In this document: piece by piece, positions 1-7,826 of the stretch | Layout: each line of letters opens with the position of its first letter | How positions within the stretch are numbered: the stretch's first letter is position 1 | Notes under the pieces: generated by a model | What the model was told of the DNA's origin: nothing | The model's database searches: none | What the model saw: only the letters and a program-made list of their open reading frames with translations | Program-made: the position numbers and the translations under genes | Source of the DNA: JACMLD01 sp033761915 | Lineage (GTDB): Bacteria; Bacteroidota; Bacteroidia; Chitinophagales; Chitinophagaceae | Length of the DNA: 48,399 nucleotides | NCBI GenBank assembly: GCA_033761915.1 | Contig: JANRMC010000023.1 | Coordinates: forward strand, 1 to 48,399 | Direction of reading: 5' to 3'

Positions 1-2
1 AA

Positions 3-725
3 TCTGAAACCAGCTGGCAGGCAGATGCGGGTATGGAAATAGCCAGCGAACATATTTCTTTTAATGCCAATCTTTTTTTTAACGCAGTTAATAACTTCAT
101 TTATTACAGTAAACTAGCTGCAGCAACTGGTGGAGATTCTATTGTAACCGATGGCGGCGAAGATTTTTTTGCTTTTCAGTTTCGGCAACGCAATGCAAAG
201 TTATATGGCGTAGAATTAAACCTTGATATACATCCGCACCCGCTGGACTGGCTGCATATTGAAAATAGTTTCTCGTATGTACGTGGCACTTTAAACGGAG
301 CGGAAGATGGTAGTAATAACCTGCCCTTTATACCAGCGCCACGTTTAATAAACAGAGTTAAAGCATTGGTTTTTGCAAAAAACAAAACCATAACCAATGC
401 CTACCTGCAACTGGAAGCGGATAATACTTTTGCACAAAACAATCCTTTTACCGGCTTTAATACAGAAACAGCCACACCTGCTTATTCTTTATTGAATGCT
501 GCTTTGGGCTTTACGCTCCAATCAAAACAAAAGGCAGTTTGCAGTATTTACTTTGCTGCCAATAATATTACAGATGTGGCGTATCAAAACCACTTAAGCC
601 GTTTAAAATACAGCGCAGTAAATGAAGTAACACAAAGAACCGGTGTATTTAATATGGGGCTCAACTTCAGTATTAAATTACTGGTGCCATTTAATTTCAA
701 CAACGCAGCATACAATAAACAATAA
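3..725 (+). CDS. TonB-dependent receptor, C-terminal part (cut by window edge)
   Basis: The reading frame is open from base 3, so the gene starts outside the window; the first ATG at 33 is internal. About 240 residues are visible. They alternate short amphipathic strands and polar loops in the manner of the last strands of an outer-membrane beta-barrel. Recognisable receptor stretches include FFNAVNNFIYYSK, VELNLDIHPHPLDWLHIENSFSYVRG and a late YFAANNITDVAYQNHLSRLKY segment, typical of the penultimate strands of Bacteroidota TonB-dependent receptors. The last aromatic strand (NMGLNFSIKLLVPF) is followed by a short polar tail instead of ending the protein at the aromatic residue. The substrate (siderophore, vitamin or glycan) cannot be read from this part. 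A terminator follows directly. Import would depend on a TonB complex such as the one encoded at 30.2-33.3 kb. Confidence 0.85.
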   Translation, partial: SETSWQADAGMEIASEHISFNANLFFNAVNNFIYYSKLAAATGGDSIVTDGGEDFFAFQFRQRNAKLYGVELNLDIHPHPLDWLHIENSFSYVRGTLNGAEDGSNNLPFIPAPRLINRVKALVFAKNKTITNAYLQLEADNTFAQNNPFTGFNTETATPAYSLLNAALGFTLQSKQKAVCSIYFAANNITDVAYQNHLSRLKYSAVNEVTQRTGVFNMGLNFSIKLLVPFNFNNAAYNKQ

Positions 726-775
726 AATAAAAACAAGGGTTTACCGTTATTATAACACTACTAACCCTTTCTAAT

Positions 776-809
776 AAAAAACTCCCTGCCACTGGCGGGG
801 CGTTTTTTT
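776..809 (+). terminator. Intrinsic terminator after the TonB-dependent receptor
   Basis: CCCTGCC (784-790) pairs with GGCGGGG (794-800) around a 3-base loop and is followed by a run of seven T. The A-run before the stem extends the pairing. It lies about 50 bp after the receptor stop codon. Confidence 0.8.
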
Positions 810-817
810 ATTATTAT

Positions 818-885
818 GTAACCAGCGGCAGCATACAATTAAGCATACTTGCGTCGCACCCTTCAGCGGCAAAGCGCTACGCAAC
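818..885 (+). repeat. Bipartite intergenic element, copy 1 (compact form)
   Basis: Outer box GTAACCAGC (818-826), 21-22 variable bases, then inner box TTGCGTCGCACCCTTCAGCG from 849. A degenerate inverted half (GCGCTACGCAAC, 874-885) follows at once, so the inner part can fold on itself. It starts 9 bp after a terminator T-run and ends about 40 bp before the DUF2721 gene. Confidence 0.7.
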
Positions 886-927
886 AGTTTATAGAATTAT
901 AGTTAATTTGCAACAAAGCATATTTTC

Positions 928-1380
928 ATGGAGATTACAATTAATACACCTGCCTTATTATTTCCGGCCATTAGTTTATTAATGCTGGCCTTTACCAACC
1001 GCTTTCTGGCATTGGCAAATCTTATCCGTAATCTTCACGAGAAGTACAAATTACAGGCTGATAAAACAGTACTGCTGCAACAAATAAAAAACCTGCGTTT
1101 ACGGCTGCGCCTTATTCGCTCCATGCAATGGTTTGGCATCTTCAGCCTTTTTCTTTGCGTGCTGAGTATGTTTTTTATTTACGAACAATTGACCATGGCG
1201 GCCGGCATTAGTTTTGCCGCCAGTCTGGTGTGTATGCTGGTATCTTTATTTATATCCCTCTCTGAAATACAAATAAGCACCCGTGCCTTAGAAATAGAGT
1301 TAAGTGATATGGAGTTGGAAGACACCAACCCCATTATGGATTATTTTAAAAGCGGACTAACTAAAAAAGAAAAAGAGTAA
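928..1380 (+). CDS. DUF2721 family membrane protein
   Basis: A 150-residue protein of the DUF2721 family, whose molecular function is not known. The signature TPALLFPAISLLMLAFTNRFLALANLIR opens the protein and contains the first membrane segment (about residues 8-32). A basic coiled stretch (about 38-65, rich in K, Q, L and R) follows, and then two more hydrophobic segments (about 68-86 and 92-112). The C-terminus is acidic then lysine-rich and probably cytoplasmic. The gene has no partner on its strand: it converges on the ABC exporter, and the two stop codons are only 4 bp apart with no terminator between them, so the transcripts probably overlap. An A-rich stretch precedes the ATG rather than a Shine-Dalgarno sequence. 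Confidence 0.75.
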   Translation: MEITINTPALLFPAISLLMLAFTNRFLALANLIRNLHEKYKLQADKTVLLQQIKNLRLRLRLIRSMQWFGIFSLFLCVLSMFFIYEQLTMAAGISFAASLVCMLVSLFISLSEIQISTRALEIELSDMELEDTNPIMDYFKSGLTKKEKE

Positions 1381-1384
1381 GCCT

Positions 1385-3220
1385 TTATGCTACCTGCAAG
1401 CTTTTTCTTTCTCCAATCTGCTGGCGCCACATTGCATAATACAATCCTTTTTCATCCAGCAATGCCTCATGCGTTCCGGTTTCTACCACCTTGCCTTTTT
1501 CTAAAACATATATACGGTCGGCATGCATAATGGTACTGAGGCGGTGAGCAATTAAAATAGTAATCTGGTTTTGCTGACTGGATACATCTTTAATAGTAGT
1601 GGTAATTTCTTCTTCTGTTAATGAATCAAGCGCAGAAGTGGCTTCATCAAAAATGAGTAGCTTGGGTTTGCGCAATAAAGCACGGGCAATAGACAAACGT
1701 TGTTTCTCTCCACCACTTAATTTAAGTCCGCCTTCGCCAATCATGGTATCCACTCCTTTTTCTGCACGGGCCAGTAAATTATTACAAGAAGCTTTGGTTA
1801 GCACGTCGTTCATTTCAGCATCAGTGGCAGCGGGGTTTACAAACAATAAGTTTTCTTTTATAGTGCCTGCAAACAATTGCGTGTCTTGTGTAACAAAACC
1901 AATTTGGTTGCGCAGGTCTTCAAAACTAATTTCGTTTTCATCCATACCGTTGTATAAAATGGTGCCCTGTTGCGGACGGTATAACCCCACCAGCAGTTTC
2001 ATTAAAGTGGATTTGCCAGAACCCGATGGGCCTACAAATGCAATGGTTTGCCCGGTGCTTACATCAAAACTGATATCTTCAATGGCGTTTTGCTGGGCGG
2101 TTTTATGTTTAAAAGCAATGTTCTTAAAAGACAGGTCTTCAATTGCCCCAAGATGTATGGGCTTTTCCGGGTGCTGCTCAGGCGCTTTCTGCATCAGGTT
2201 ATGAAAATTATTAAGCGAGGCTTCTGCTTCGCGGTAAGAAAGTATGATGTTGCCAATTTCCTGCAACGGACCAAAGATGAAGAAGGAGTAGAATGTAAGC
2301 GTCATTACCTCACCGGCTGTTAATACCCCTTTAAACACCAGCCATAATAAAGTAAACATAATAACCTGGCGCAGCAGGTTTACAAAAGTACCCTGTATAA
2401 AGCTAAGGGTGCGTATACTTTTTACCTTACGCAGCTCAAGCCCCAGAATTTTATAGGTATTGTTATTGAGGCGTTTTATTTCCTGCTCTGTTAACCCAAG
2501 GCTTTTTACCAGTTCAATATTGCGTAAAGACTCTGTGGTGCTGCCCGCCAGTGCGGTGGTTTCTTTTACTATGTTTTTTTGAATGACTTTTATTTTTTTA
2601 CTGAGCAGGCTGGTAAGAAAGGCCAGTAAAAATATGCCGCCAAAAAATATGGGCATAATAGACCAATGCAGTTTAAACGAGTACACAGAAACAAATACCA
2701 CCCCTACCAAAATACCAAATACCACATTTATAAACGAAACAATAAACCGTTCTGTATCGGTTCTTACTTTAGATAGAACAGAAAGTGTTTCACCGCTACG
2801 CTGGTCTTCAAATTCCTGGTAGGGTAACTTCATGGAGTGTTGTAAGCCATCAGTAAAAATTTTGGCGCCAAATTTTTGCACCACCACATTGCTGAAATAA
2901 TCCTGAAAGGCTTTGGCAATGCGGGAAACCATAGCAACACTGATAAGTAAACCCAAAAAGCCCAATACCCCCCAAACAAATTCAGACTGGGTACGACTTC
3001 CTTCTTTAATAAATATCTTTTGTTGTACGGTTTTTCCGTTTTCAATTACTTTCTGAATTTCATAATGCCCTTTTTCATAAGGGTGAGTGGCGTAATTGTC
3101 AATTAGCTGTCCAAAAAAATAAGGGTCCATCATAGAAAAAACCTGGTTAATGGTGGCTAATAACAAGGCCAACCCTATTAACCATTTATACGGTTTTAAA
3201 TAATGCAGTAATATTTTCAT
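1385..3220 (-). CDS. ABC exporter, fused membrane and ATPase domains (MsbA/multidrug type)
   Basis: A 611-residue half-transporter that should act as a homodimer. The membrane domain fills about residues 1-330 with six hydrophobic segments. An unusual stretch of about 35 polar residues (about 48-82) sits in the first external loop, between the first two segments. The ATPase domain has all motifs: Walker A GPSGSGKST (397-405), Q-loop VTQDTQ (444-449), signature LSGGEKQR (501-508), Walker B LLIFDEATSALDS (521-533) and the switch histidine in IAHRLST (about 559). The substrate cannot be told; lipids or drugs are usual for this subfamily. The start at MKILLHYLKPYKW fits the family, as the exporter begins right before its first membrane helix. 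The gene stands alone, with an inverted repeat about 40 bp upstream. Confidence 0.9.
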   Translation of the reverse strand: MKILLHYLKPYKWLIGLALLLATINQVFSMMDPYFFGQLIDNYATHPYEKGHYEIQKVIENGKTVQQKIFIKEGSRTQSEFVWGVLGFLGLLISVAMVSRIAKAFQDYFSNVVVQKFGAKIFTDGLQHSMKLPYQEFEDQRSGETLSVLSKVRTDTERFIVSFINVVFGILVGVVFVSVYSFKLHWSIMPIFFGGIFLLAFLTSLLSKKIKVIQKNIVKETTALAGSTTESLRNIELVKSLGLTEQEIKRLNNNTYKILGLELRKVKSIRTLSFIQGTFVNLLRQVIMFTLLWLVFKGVLTAGEVMTLTFYSFFIFGPLQEIGNIILSYREAEASLNNFHNLMQKAPEQHPEKPIHLGAIEDLSFKNIAFKHKTAQQNAIEDISFDVSTGQTIAFVGPSGSGKSTLMKLLVGLYRPQQGTILYNGMDENEISFEDLRNQIGFVTQDTQLFAGTIKENLLFVNPAATDAEMNDVLTKASCNNLLARAEKGVDTMIGEGGLKLSGGEKQRLSIARALLRKPKLLIFDEATSALDSLTEEEITTTIKDVSSQQNQITILIAHRLSTIMHADRIYVLEKGKVVETGTHEALLDEKGLYYAMWRQQIGERKSLQVA

Positions 3221-3259
3221 GTGTTAATTTTTATTGTTTTTGGGTTCACATAGAATTCG

Positions 3260-3308
3260 CCATAAAATTTTCATCGGCGGTTGGTATAATACCTCGAAAA
3301 TTTTATGG
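3260..3308. promoter_or_regulatory. Inverted repeat upstream of the ABC exporter
   Basis: CCATAAAATTTTC (3260-3272) and GAAAATTTTATGG (3296-3308) are perfect 13-bp inverted arms with 23 bp between them. They lie 40-90 bp upstream of the exporter start. They could be a repressor site or a leader hairpin; no T-run follows in either direction. The rest of the 3221-3487 gap shows nothing I can name; a 68-codon reading frame there runs through the dispersed element and is not believed. Confidence 0.5.
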
Positions 3309-3487
3309 CTCATTTCATAATAGTTTTTAATAATAGCGTGAGATAATACGGGAAGGTGTTGCAACTTCAAATATTGTACAATTTCGGAAAAAATGACGAG
3401 ATGGCAGCGGCTGCCTGTACTTATACATACATACAGGTAACTGCAATAATTTTAGTATACCCAATTACTGTTGATTTTTGCAATACA

Positions 3488-3538
3488 GTTGAAGGGTGCG
3501 ACGCAACATCTGCTGCTATGAAAAACAACAGCCGGTTA
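3488..3538 (-). repeat. Bipartite intergenic element, copy 2
   Basis: Read on the minus strand: outer box (GCCGGTTAC on plus, 3531-3538), 23 variable bases, inner box (GTTGAAGGGTGCGACGCAAC on plus, 3488-3507). The variable part shares TGCTGCTATGAAAAACAA with the right half of the copy at 27.2 kb. The outer box forms one arm of the terminator hairpin at 3528-3554. Confidence 0.75.
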
Positions 3539-3554
3539 CAAAATAACCGGCTGT
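3528..3554 (-). terminator. Hairpin terminator for the small outer-membrane protein gene
   Basis: ACAGCCGGTTA (3528-3538) and TAACCGGCTGT (3544-3554) form a perfect 11-bp stem with a 5-base loop. On the minus strand it is followed by TTGTTTTTC. It lies 23 bp past the stop codon of the gene ending at 3577. Confidence 0.6.
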
Positions 3555-3576
3555 ATTATTAAGACAATTAGTGGTA

Positions 3577-4152
3577 CTAAAAGCGAAATGCCACAAAGGG
3601 GCCCGCCATCCAGATAGGGTCTGCAGCTTTGGCAACAGTAAATCTTGCACCAAAAGACAAATTGTTTTCTAAATAATATTCATACTCTGCCAGAAATGAG
3701 AAACCAGATACACGGCCTTTGCCATCTTGTGTAACCCAGGTGGGCTCTTTTGATTGCGGCAGGTTGGCATTGGTATTATAAACTGGGTAGGCGCGGCGGG
3801 TGTTGTAAAAAGCAAATGTGTAACCCCCGCCAATTTTAATGGCCTGCACCGCATCGTTATAGGGCACAAACAATAAATTAAAGTCTAACGTGGTGGCGGT
3901 GGTGTGCTCTTTTATAGTATTGGTTCTGGGGTAACCGCTGGCCATTATACGTTTTACGCCAATGCCACCTTGCAGCCAGTTGCTCATGGGCAGGGTATAT
4001 TCAGTATACACTCCCAGTCCGTTTAGGCCCGGAAAATCGTGCACATAACCGGCGCCTAAGCGCAGTGCGCCGTTCATGGTAGTTAATGGGGTTTCTTGTG
4101 CGTGGGCAACAGTACCGGCAGCAATAGCCAGCAATAGAAAAAGTTTTCTCAT
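3577..4152 (-). CDS. Outer-membrane beta-barrel protein, small
   Basis: A 191-residue protein with a clear signal peptide (MRKLFLLLAIAAGTVAHAQ, cut before ETP). The mature part alternates short beta strands with aromatic belts and ends in FVAFRF, the terminal Phe expected by the outer-membrane assembly machinery. Strand-like segments include ALRLGAGYVHDF, WLQGGIGVKRIMA and FSFLAEYEYYLENNLSFGARF, suggesting an 8-stranded barrel of the OmpA-like or conserved hypothetical type. I do not recognise a specific family and give no function. The gene is alone on its strand between the ABC exporter and terC, with its own terminator downstream. Confidence 0.65.
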   Translation of the reverse strand: MRKLFLLLAIAAGTVAHAQETPLTTMNGALRLGAGYVHDFPGLNGLGVYTEYTLPMSNWLQGGIGVKRIMASGYPRTNTIKEHTTATTLDFNLLFVPYNDAVQAIKIGGGYTFAFYNTRRAYPVYNTNANLPQSKEPTWVTQDGKGRVSGFSFLAEYEYYLENNLSFGARFTVAKAADPIWMAGPFVAFRF

Positions 4153-4406
4153 TGGTTTACGAGTTTAGTTTACATAGAACGAAAAACAACAGCCTCAAAA
4201 AAAATCAGGATCACGGGTTTGAAAACAAGTAGAGGTTAAATCAAAGTGGTAGTGTTTTATGTGTGCTTATAACTCTTAACGGGGGTTAAAAATTGTGCCA
4301 GAAAAGTAGGTTTCGTAAAAGTCCTATACACTTTCTTATTTGTTTTAACAAAAGTAACACCATTCAGAAGCCCGGCAAAAGGCCGGTGTATATTAAAGAA
4401 AGCCCC

Positions 4407-4414
4407 TATTTTTG
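4407..4414 (+). promoter_or_regulatory. Promoter -7 box before terC
   Basis: TATTTTTG matches the Bacteroidota -7 consensus TAnnTTTG and is followed by GC as in other strong promoters here. No good TTTG box is seen about 20 bp upstream. If real, transcription starts near 4420, which excludes a TTG start at 4412 and supports the ATG at 4433. Confidence 0.45.
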
Positions 4415-4432
4415 CGCATCAATAATTGTATT

Positions 4433-5239
4433 ATGGAGCATCTTTTTACCAGTGAAGCTATTATAAGTTTTGTTGTTTTGGTTGTGTTAGAAGTGGTTTT
4501 AGGTATAGATAATGTAATATTTGTTAGTATTATAATGAACCGGCTGCCCGAAAAAAAACAGGGTAATGCCCGCCGCGTTTGGATGATTACCGGCATTATA
4601 TCCCGCAGTTTATTATTAATGGCTCTGGGGTGGCTATTATCTCAAAAAGGGAAAAACCTGTTTTCAATAAGTGGTAAGGGTTTTGATCTGGCCAGCCTGG
4701 TAATGTTGCTGGGTGGTTTGTTTCTTATTTATAAATCGGTAAAAGAAATTCATGCAAAGCTGGAGGGAGAGGATCCTAATACAGCAACTGTTAACCAAAA
4801 AGGACTTTCTTTTGGACAGGCCGTGGCACAAATAATGTTAATAGATGCCGTGTTTTCTTTTGATAGTATTATTACCGCTGGTGGAACTGCCAAGCATGTA
4901 GAAATTATGATTGCTGCCGTTGTGGTAGCCATGTTTGTTATGTTTTTATTCAGTCCTAAAATTGCAGGCTTTATACATAAGCACCCCACATTAAAAATGC
5001 TGGCGCTTTCTTTTTTGGTAATGATTGGTTTAAGCCTGGTAATAGAAGGTTGGGATAGCGAGGCGGCGCACCAGCTGCACCTGAAAAACTATATTTATTT
5101 TGGTATGGCTTTTTCTTTTGCTGTAGAGGTGCTTAATATGATTATGCGTAAAAGAACTGCCAGTCGCAAACCAGTTGAGTTGAGAGAGCCTATATTAAAA
5201 GATACCACACCTACCGAGTATAATGATATGGCTAAATAG
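4433..5239 (+). CDS. TerC family integral membrane protein
   Basis: A 268-residue membrane protein of the TerC/YjbE/Alx group, linked in other bacteria to tellurite resistance and to manganese export. The family hallmark is at the start: VLEVVLGIDNVIFVSIIMNRLP, with the conserved acidic and Asn residues of the first membrane helix. A second related motif, MLIDAVFSFDSIITAGG, lies near residue 130. About seven to eight hydrophobic segments can be counted. The start is taken at ATG 4433 (MEHLFTSEA) because family members begin this way; an in-frame TTG at 4412 overlaps the promoter box. There is no partner gene. A dispersed element begins 7 bp after the stop codon. Metal specificity cannot be read from the sequence. 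Confidence 0.85.
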   Translation: MEHLFTSEAIISFVVLVVLEVVLGIDNVIFVSIIMNRLPEKKQGNARRVWMITGIISRSLLLMALGWLLSQKGKNLFSISGKGFDLASLVMLLGGLFLIYKSVKEIHAKLEGEDPNTATVNQKGLSFGQAVAQIMLIDAVFSFDSIITAGGTAKHVEIMIAAVVVAMFVMFLFSPKIAGFIHKHPTLKMLALSFLVMIGLSLVIEGWDSEAAHQLHLKNYIYFGMAFSFAVEVLNMIMRKRTASRKPVELREPILKDTTPTEYNDMAK

Positions 5240-5245
5240 TTTTTT

Positions 5246-5335
5246 GTAACCAGCAATTGAAACATATTCACCAGCCGTTGCTCGTTAAAAACCCCGCCAA
5301 CAGGGTTTGGCATGGCTTTGGGGGCACACTGCAAC
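5246..5335 (+). repeat. Bipartite intergenic element, copy 3 (opened inner-box variant)
   Basis: Outer box GTAACCAGC (5246-5254), exactly 22 bases, then GTTGCTCG (5277) in place of GTTGCGTCG. The inner box is split by about 45 bp that starts TTAAAAACCCCG and ends TTTGGGGG, then resumes as CACACTG. The inserted part can fold through its CCCC and GGGG runs. The same variant occurs at 13.7 kb. Confidence 0.7.
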
Positions 5336-5348
5336 AGCTGTGCTTTTG

Positions 5349-6053
5349 TCAGCGATGGGTGAGTAATACTGCGGCGGTCATTCCTGCTGTTTCTGTTCTT
5401 AAACGGGTGGTGCCTAAAGAAACCGGTAACCAGCCATTTGATAATGCCAGTTCAATTTCGCCGGGTGTAAAATCTCCTTCAGGCCCAATACAAACAGCCG
5501 CAGGCTTGTTGGTAATTGTTAAATAATCCTGCAATTCTTTTTTGTCACTATCCACACAATGAGCAATAAAACTATTGGCAGCAGCTCTTTCTTGCATATA
5601 GGTTTTATACGGCAACGGTTCTTGTAATACCGGCAACCAGCTTTGCTGGCTTTGCAGTAAAGCGCTTATTAAAATGGTTTGCATGCGTTCTACCCGCAGG
5701 TGAGAACGTTCTGTTCTTTCGCACAACAGCGGTATAATATGTGTAATGCCCAGTTCAGTTGCTTTTTCTAAAAACCATTCAAAACGGCTGGTATTTTTTG
5801 TGAGTGAAATGGCAATAGTGTTTTGAAGCGGCTGCTGCTGGTAATGGTTGGCTGTAATTTTTACCACGCAGCTTTTTTTATGTGGGTTTTCTACAATTGC
5901 CTGAGAAATATTTCCTTTTCCATCGGTCAGTTGCAGTGCTTCACCGGCATTCATGCGCAGCACCTGCACAATGTGTTTAGAGCTTTCTTCATTTAAGGTA
6001 AGAAAGCTGTTAACGGGGCTAAGCGTTGTTGTATAAAAAAAGGGTAAAGCCAT
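5349..6053 (-). CDS. rsmE: 16S rRNA (uracil-1498 N3)-methyltransferase
   Basis: A 234-residue SPOUT-fold methyltransferase that methylates U1498 of 16S rRNA with SAM. The N-terminal PUA-like half reads HIVQVLRMNAGEALQLTDGKGN. The knotted C-terminal half contains SRFEWFLEKATELGITHIIPL, the SER-type motif CERTERSHLRVER, IGPEGDFTPGEIE and LGTTRLRTETAGMTAAVL, which are the SAM-binding knot motifs of RsmE. Length is normal (E. coli 243). It lies 31 bp downstream of queA on the same strand with no terminator between, so the two RNA-modification genes probably form one transcript. Confidence 0.95.
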   Translation of the reverse strand: MALPFFYTTTLSPVNSFLTLNEESSKHIVQVLRMNAGEALQLTDGKGNISQAIVENPHKKSCVVKITANHYQQQPLQNTIAISLTKNTSRFEWFLEKATELGITHIIPLLCERTERSHLRVERMQTILISALLQSQQSWLPVLQEPLPYKTYMQERAAANSFIAHCVDSDKKELQDYLTITNKPAAVCIGPEGDFTPGEIELALSNGWLPVSLGTTRLRTETAGMTAAVLLTHR

Positions 6054-6084
6054 ATTTATTAATGCATTCCGGTTATTGTTGTAT

Positions 6085-7311
6085 TCAGGGTTCTAAAAGG
6101 CAGCCATCACCATAACTCAAAAACCGGAAATCATTTTCTAAAGCATAATTGTACACTTTTTTCCAATCGTTGCCAATAAAGGCCGCCACCAGTAACAATA
6201 AAGTAGATTCCGGTTGGTGAAAATTAGTAATTAATCCTTTTATCATCTTCATTGTATACCCGGGTGCAATTAATATTTGTGTTTTGCTGAAAATACGGGT
6301 GAGGTTATTGCGCTGCATCCATTTTATCAGACTTTCTAAAGCATCGGGTACACTAATATCTGTTGCAGCTAAAGCATCATATACTTCCCATTGAGAAATT
6401 GTAAGTTGTTCTTTTTTTATTGAAGGCAGTTTCAGGGTTTTTACACCCATCCAGTATAAACTCTCTAAGGTTCTTAAAGAAGTGGTGCCAACTGCATAAA
6501 TAGTACCTGCATATTTTTTCAATATTTCTATCGTCTCTATATCTGCTTCTATAAACTCTGCATGCATTTCATGCTCTTCTATATAGGCGGCCTTTACCGG
6601 TTTAAATGTGCCCGCCCCCACATGCAGTGTAACAAAGGTGTTGCTGCATTGTCTTTCTTCCAGTTGGCTTAATACTTCTTGTGTAAAATGCAGTCCGGCT
6701 GTAGGTGCCGCTACAGAACCTTCATGTGCGGCATAAACAGTCTGGTATCTGTCAATGTCGTTGGTTTCCGGATGTCTTTTAATATACGGCGGCAAAGGAA
6801 TAAGTCCGGCATAATGCAAAACTTCGGCAAAGGTTAATGAAAACGGATTCCAGGATAGTTCAATGATAAATGCATCTGGCAGTTTCTCAACAAACCTCGC
6901 TTCCAGGTTAATGGTATAATTACCTGTTTTAATTATTTTTTGTAATGCCTGTCCGGGTTTCCATTTGCTGGCGCCACCAACCAGGCACTTCCATAACACA
7001 TAGCCCTGCTGTGTCATTCCGGTGGCAATGTCTTTATAACGTTCATCCGGTTCCAGGCAAAAAATTTCAATAGCACCGCCGGTTTCTTTTTGAAAAATAA
7101 GACGGGCTTCCACTACTTTGGTATTATTAAACACCAATAAACTGCCGGGTGCAATTAACGAAGGAAGATTTTTGTAGTAGCCTTCACTGATAGCCTCTCT
7201 TTTGTAAATCAGTAAGCGGGAGGCATCTCTTTCTGTTAATGGATGAAAAGGAATTTTTTCTGCAGGTAAATTGTAACTGTAATCTTTTATGGAAAGATTT
7301 TTTGGATGCAT
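6085..7311 (-). CDS. queA: tRNA preQ1(34) S-adenosylmethionine ribosyltransferase-isomerase
   Basis: A 408-residue enzyme that transfers the ribosyl part of SAM to preQ1 at the wobble position of GUN-anticodon tRNAs, making epoxyqueuosine. Recognised stretches are DYSYNLPAEKIPFHP at the start, GSLLVFNNTKVVEARL, the core EGSVAAPTAGLHFT, HVGAGTFKPVK, the AVGTTSLRTLES motif and NFHQPESTLLLLVAAF. It is about 50 residues longer than the E. coli protein, with the extra length in the region around LYWMGVKTLKLPSIKKEQLTISQW and a longer N-terminal half; that length is usual in Bacteroidota. It is the first gene of the queA-rsmE pair and divergent from mraZ. Confidence 0.95.
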   Translation of the reverse strand: MHPKNLSIKDYSYNLPAEKIPFHPLTERDASRLLIYKREAISEGYYKNLPSLIAPGSLLVFNNTKVVEARLIFQKETGGAIEIFCLEPDERYKDIATGMTQQGYVLWKCLVGGASKWKPGQALQKIIKTGNYTINLEARFVEKLPDAFIIELSWNPFSLTFAEVLHYAGLIPLPPYIKRHPETNDIDRYQTVYAAHEGSVAAPTAGLHFTQEVLSQLEERQCSNTFVTLHVGAGTFKPVKAAYIEEHEMHAEFIEADIETIEILKKYAGTIYAVGTTSLRTLESLYWMGVKTLKLPSIKKEQLTISQWEVYDALAATDISVPDALESLIKWMQRNNLTRIFSKTQILIAPGYTMKMIKGLITNFHQPESTLLLLVAAFIGNDWKKVYNYALENDFRFLSYGDGCLLEP

Positions 7312-7345
7312 AGGCTTACGACCAACTGTCGTTTTTTGGTTGCAG

Positions 7346-7353
7346 CAAAGTTA
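7346..7353 (-). promoter_or_regulatory. Promoter -7 box before queA
   Basis: On the minus strand the sequence reads TAACTTTG followed by C, a perfect TAnnTTTG box about 35 bp upstream of the queA ATG. The expected TTTG box 19-20 bp further upstream is not clear. Confidence 0.4.
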
Positions 7354-7532
7354 AGCGATAATATAACGGTGTACACTACATTATTTATAACCGGTATGTT
7401 TTAATATACACAACAAGATTTGTTGAATGGATACGCTTTTTTCTTACGCTAATTCTTTACAAAACACTTGCTACAGCAACTGCTATTTTGTTTACTATAT
7501 GCCTCATTTATTTTTTGTACAGGGTGGTTATG

Positions 7533-7581
7533 GGGCACAAGTGTGCGACGCAACAACTGCCGGGTATGCCACCTCTGCCGG
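7533..7581 (-). repeat. Bipartite intergenic element, copy 4
   Basis: Read on the minus strand: outer box (GCCGG on plus, 7577-7581), exactly 22 variable bases, inner box (AAGTGTGCGACGCAAC on plus, 7539-7554). A GGGGCACA stretch just before recalls the variant copies. This is the only locus that is 5' of both neighbouring genes (queA leftward, mraZ rightward). Confidence 0.75.
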
Positions 7582-7639
7582 ATCCCCTTAAAACCGGAAA
7601 TGCACAATTTTGTGGTCTGAAAGCACAGTAAAAGAGCGG

Positions 7640-7740
7640 TTTTCCACAGGCAATTAACAGGGGTTTGTTTATGTGGCTGCTTTGAACCGCTGAAACCCTT
7701 TACCAGCGCTGCATTGGCTTAATAATCAAGCTGTGGAAAA
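7640..7740. promoter_or_regulatory. Inverted DnaA-box-like sites upstream of mraZ
   Basis: TTTTCCACAG (7640-7649) and CTGTGGAAAA (7731-7740) are perfect 10-bp inverted arms 81 bp apart. TTTTCCACA differs from the DnaA box TTATCCACA at one base. A third related sequence, TTATACACC (7812-7820), lies just before the mraZ ATG. Between the arms are nested inverted pairs GCGGTT/AACCGC and GGGTTT/AAACCC. The rest of the 7312-7826 gap, apart from the dispersed element and the queA promoter box, shows nothing I can name. Confidence 0.35.
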
Positions 7741-7756
7741 AATAAACTTTTCCAAA

Positions 7757-7789
7757 TTTGGTTAGTTGGTGGGAAAAATTGTTATTTTG
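7757..7789 (+). promoter_or_regulatory. Candidate promoter of the dcw cluster
   Basis: TTTG (7757-7760) is followed after 22 bp by TATTTTG (7783-7789), an imperfect match to the TTTG-N19/20-TAnnTTTG Bacteroidota promoter. It ends 37 bp before the mraZ ATG. A 10-bp-spaced series TGGTT, GTGGG, TTGTT, GTGTC overlaps it and might be a degenerate MraZ operator (MraZ binds TGGGN-type repeats in E. coli). Both ideas are tentative. Confidence 0.3.
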
Positions 7790-7826
7790 TGTCAATAAAT
7801 GTCAAAATCGTTTATACACCTCCTAA

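Noticed and set aside
3356..3562. 68-codon reading frame on plus
   Set aside because: It runs through a dispersed element and the minus-strand terminator hairpin, has no recognisable domain and no start context.
4412..4432. TTG start giving a longer TerC protein
   Set aside because: It overlaps a perfect -7 promoter box and adds residues not seen in the family; ATG 4433 is preferred.
7312..7826. Origin of replication upstream of mraZ
   Set aside because: Only three imperfect DnaA-like boxes, no AT-rich unwinding region with repeats and no dnaA or other origin-linked gene nearby.
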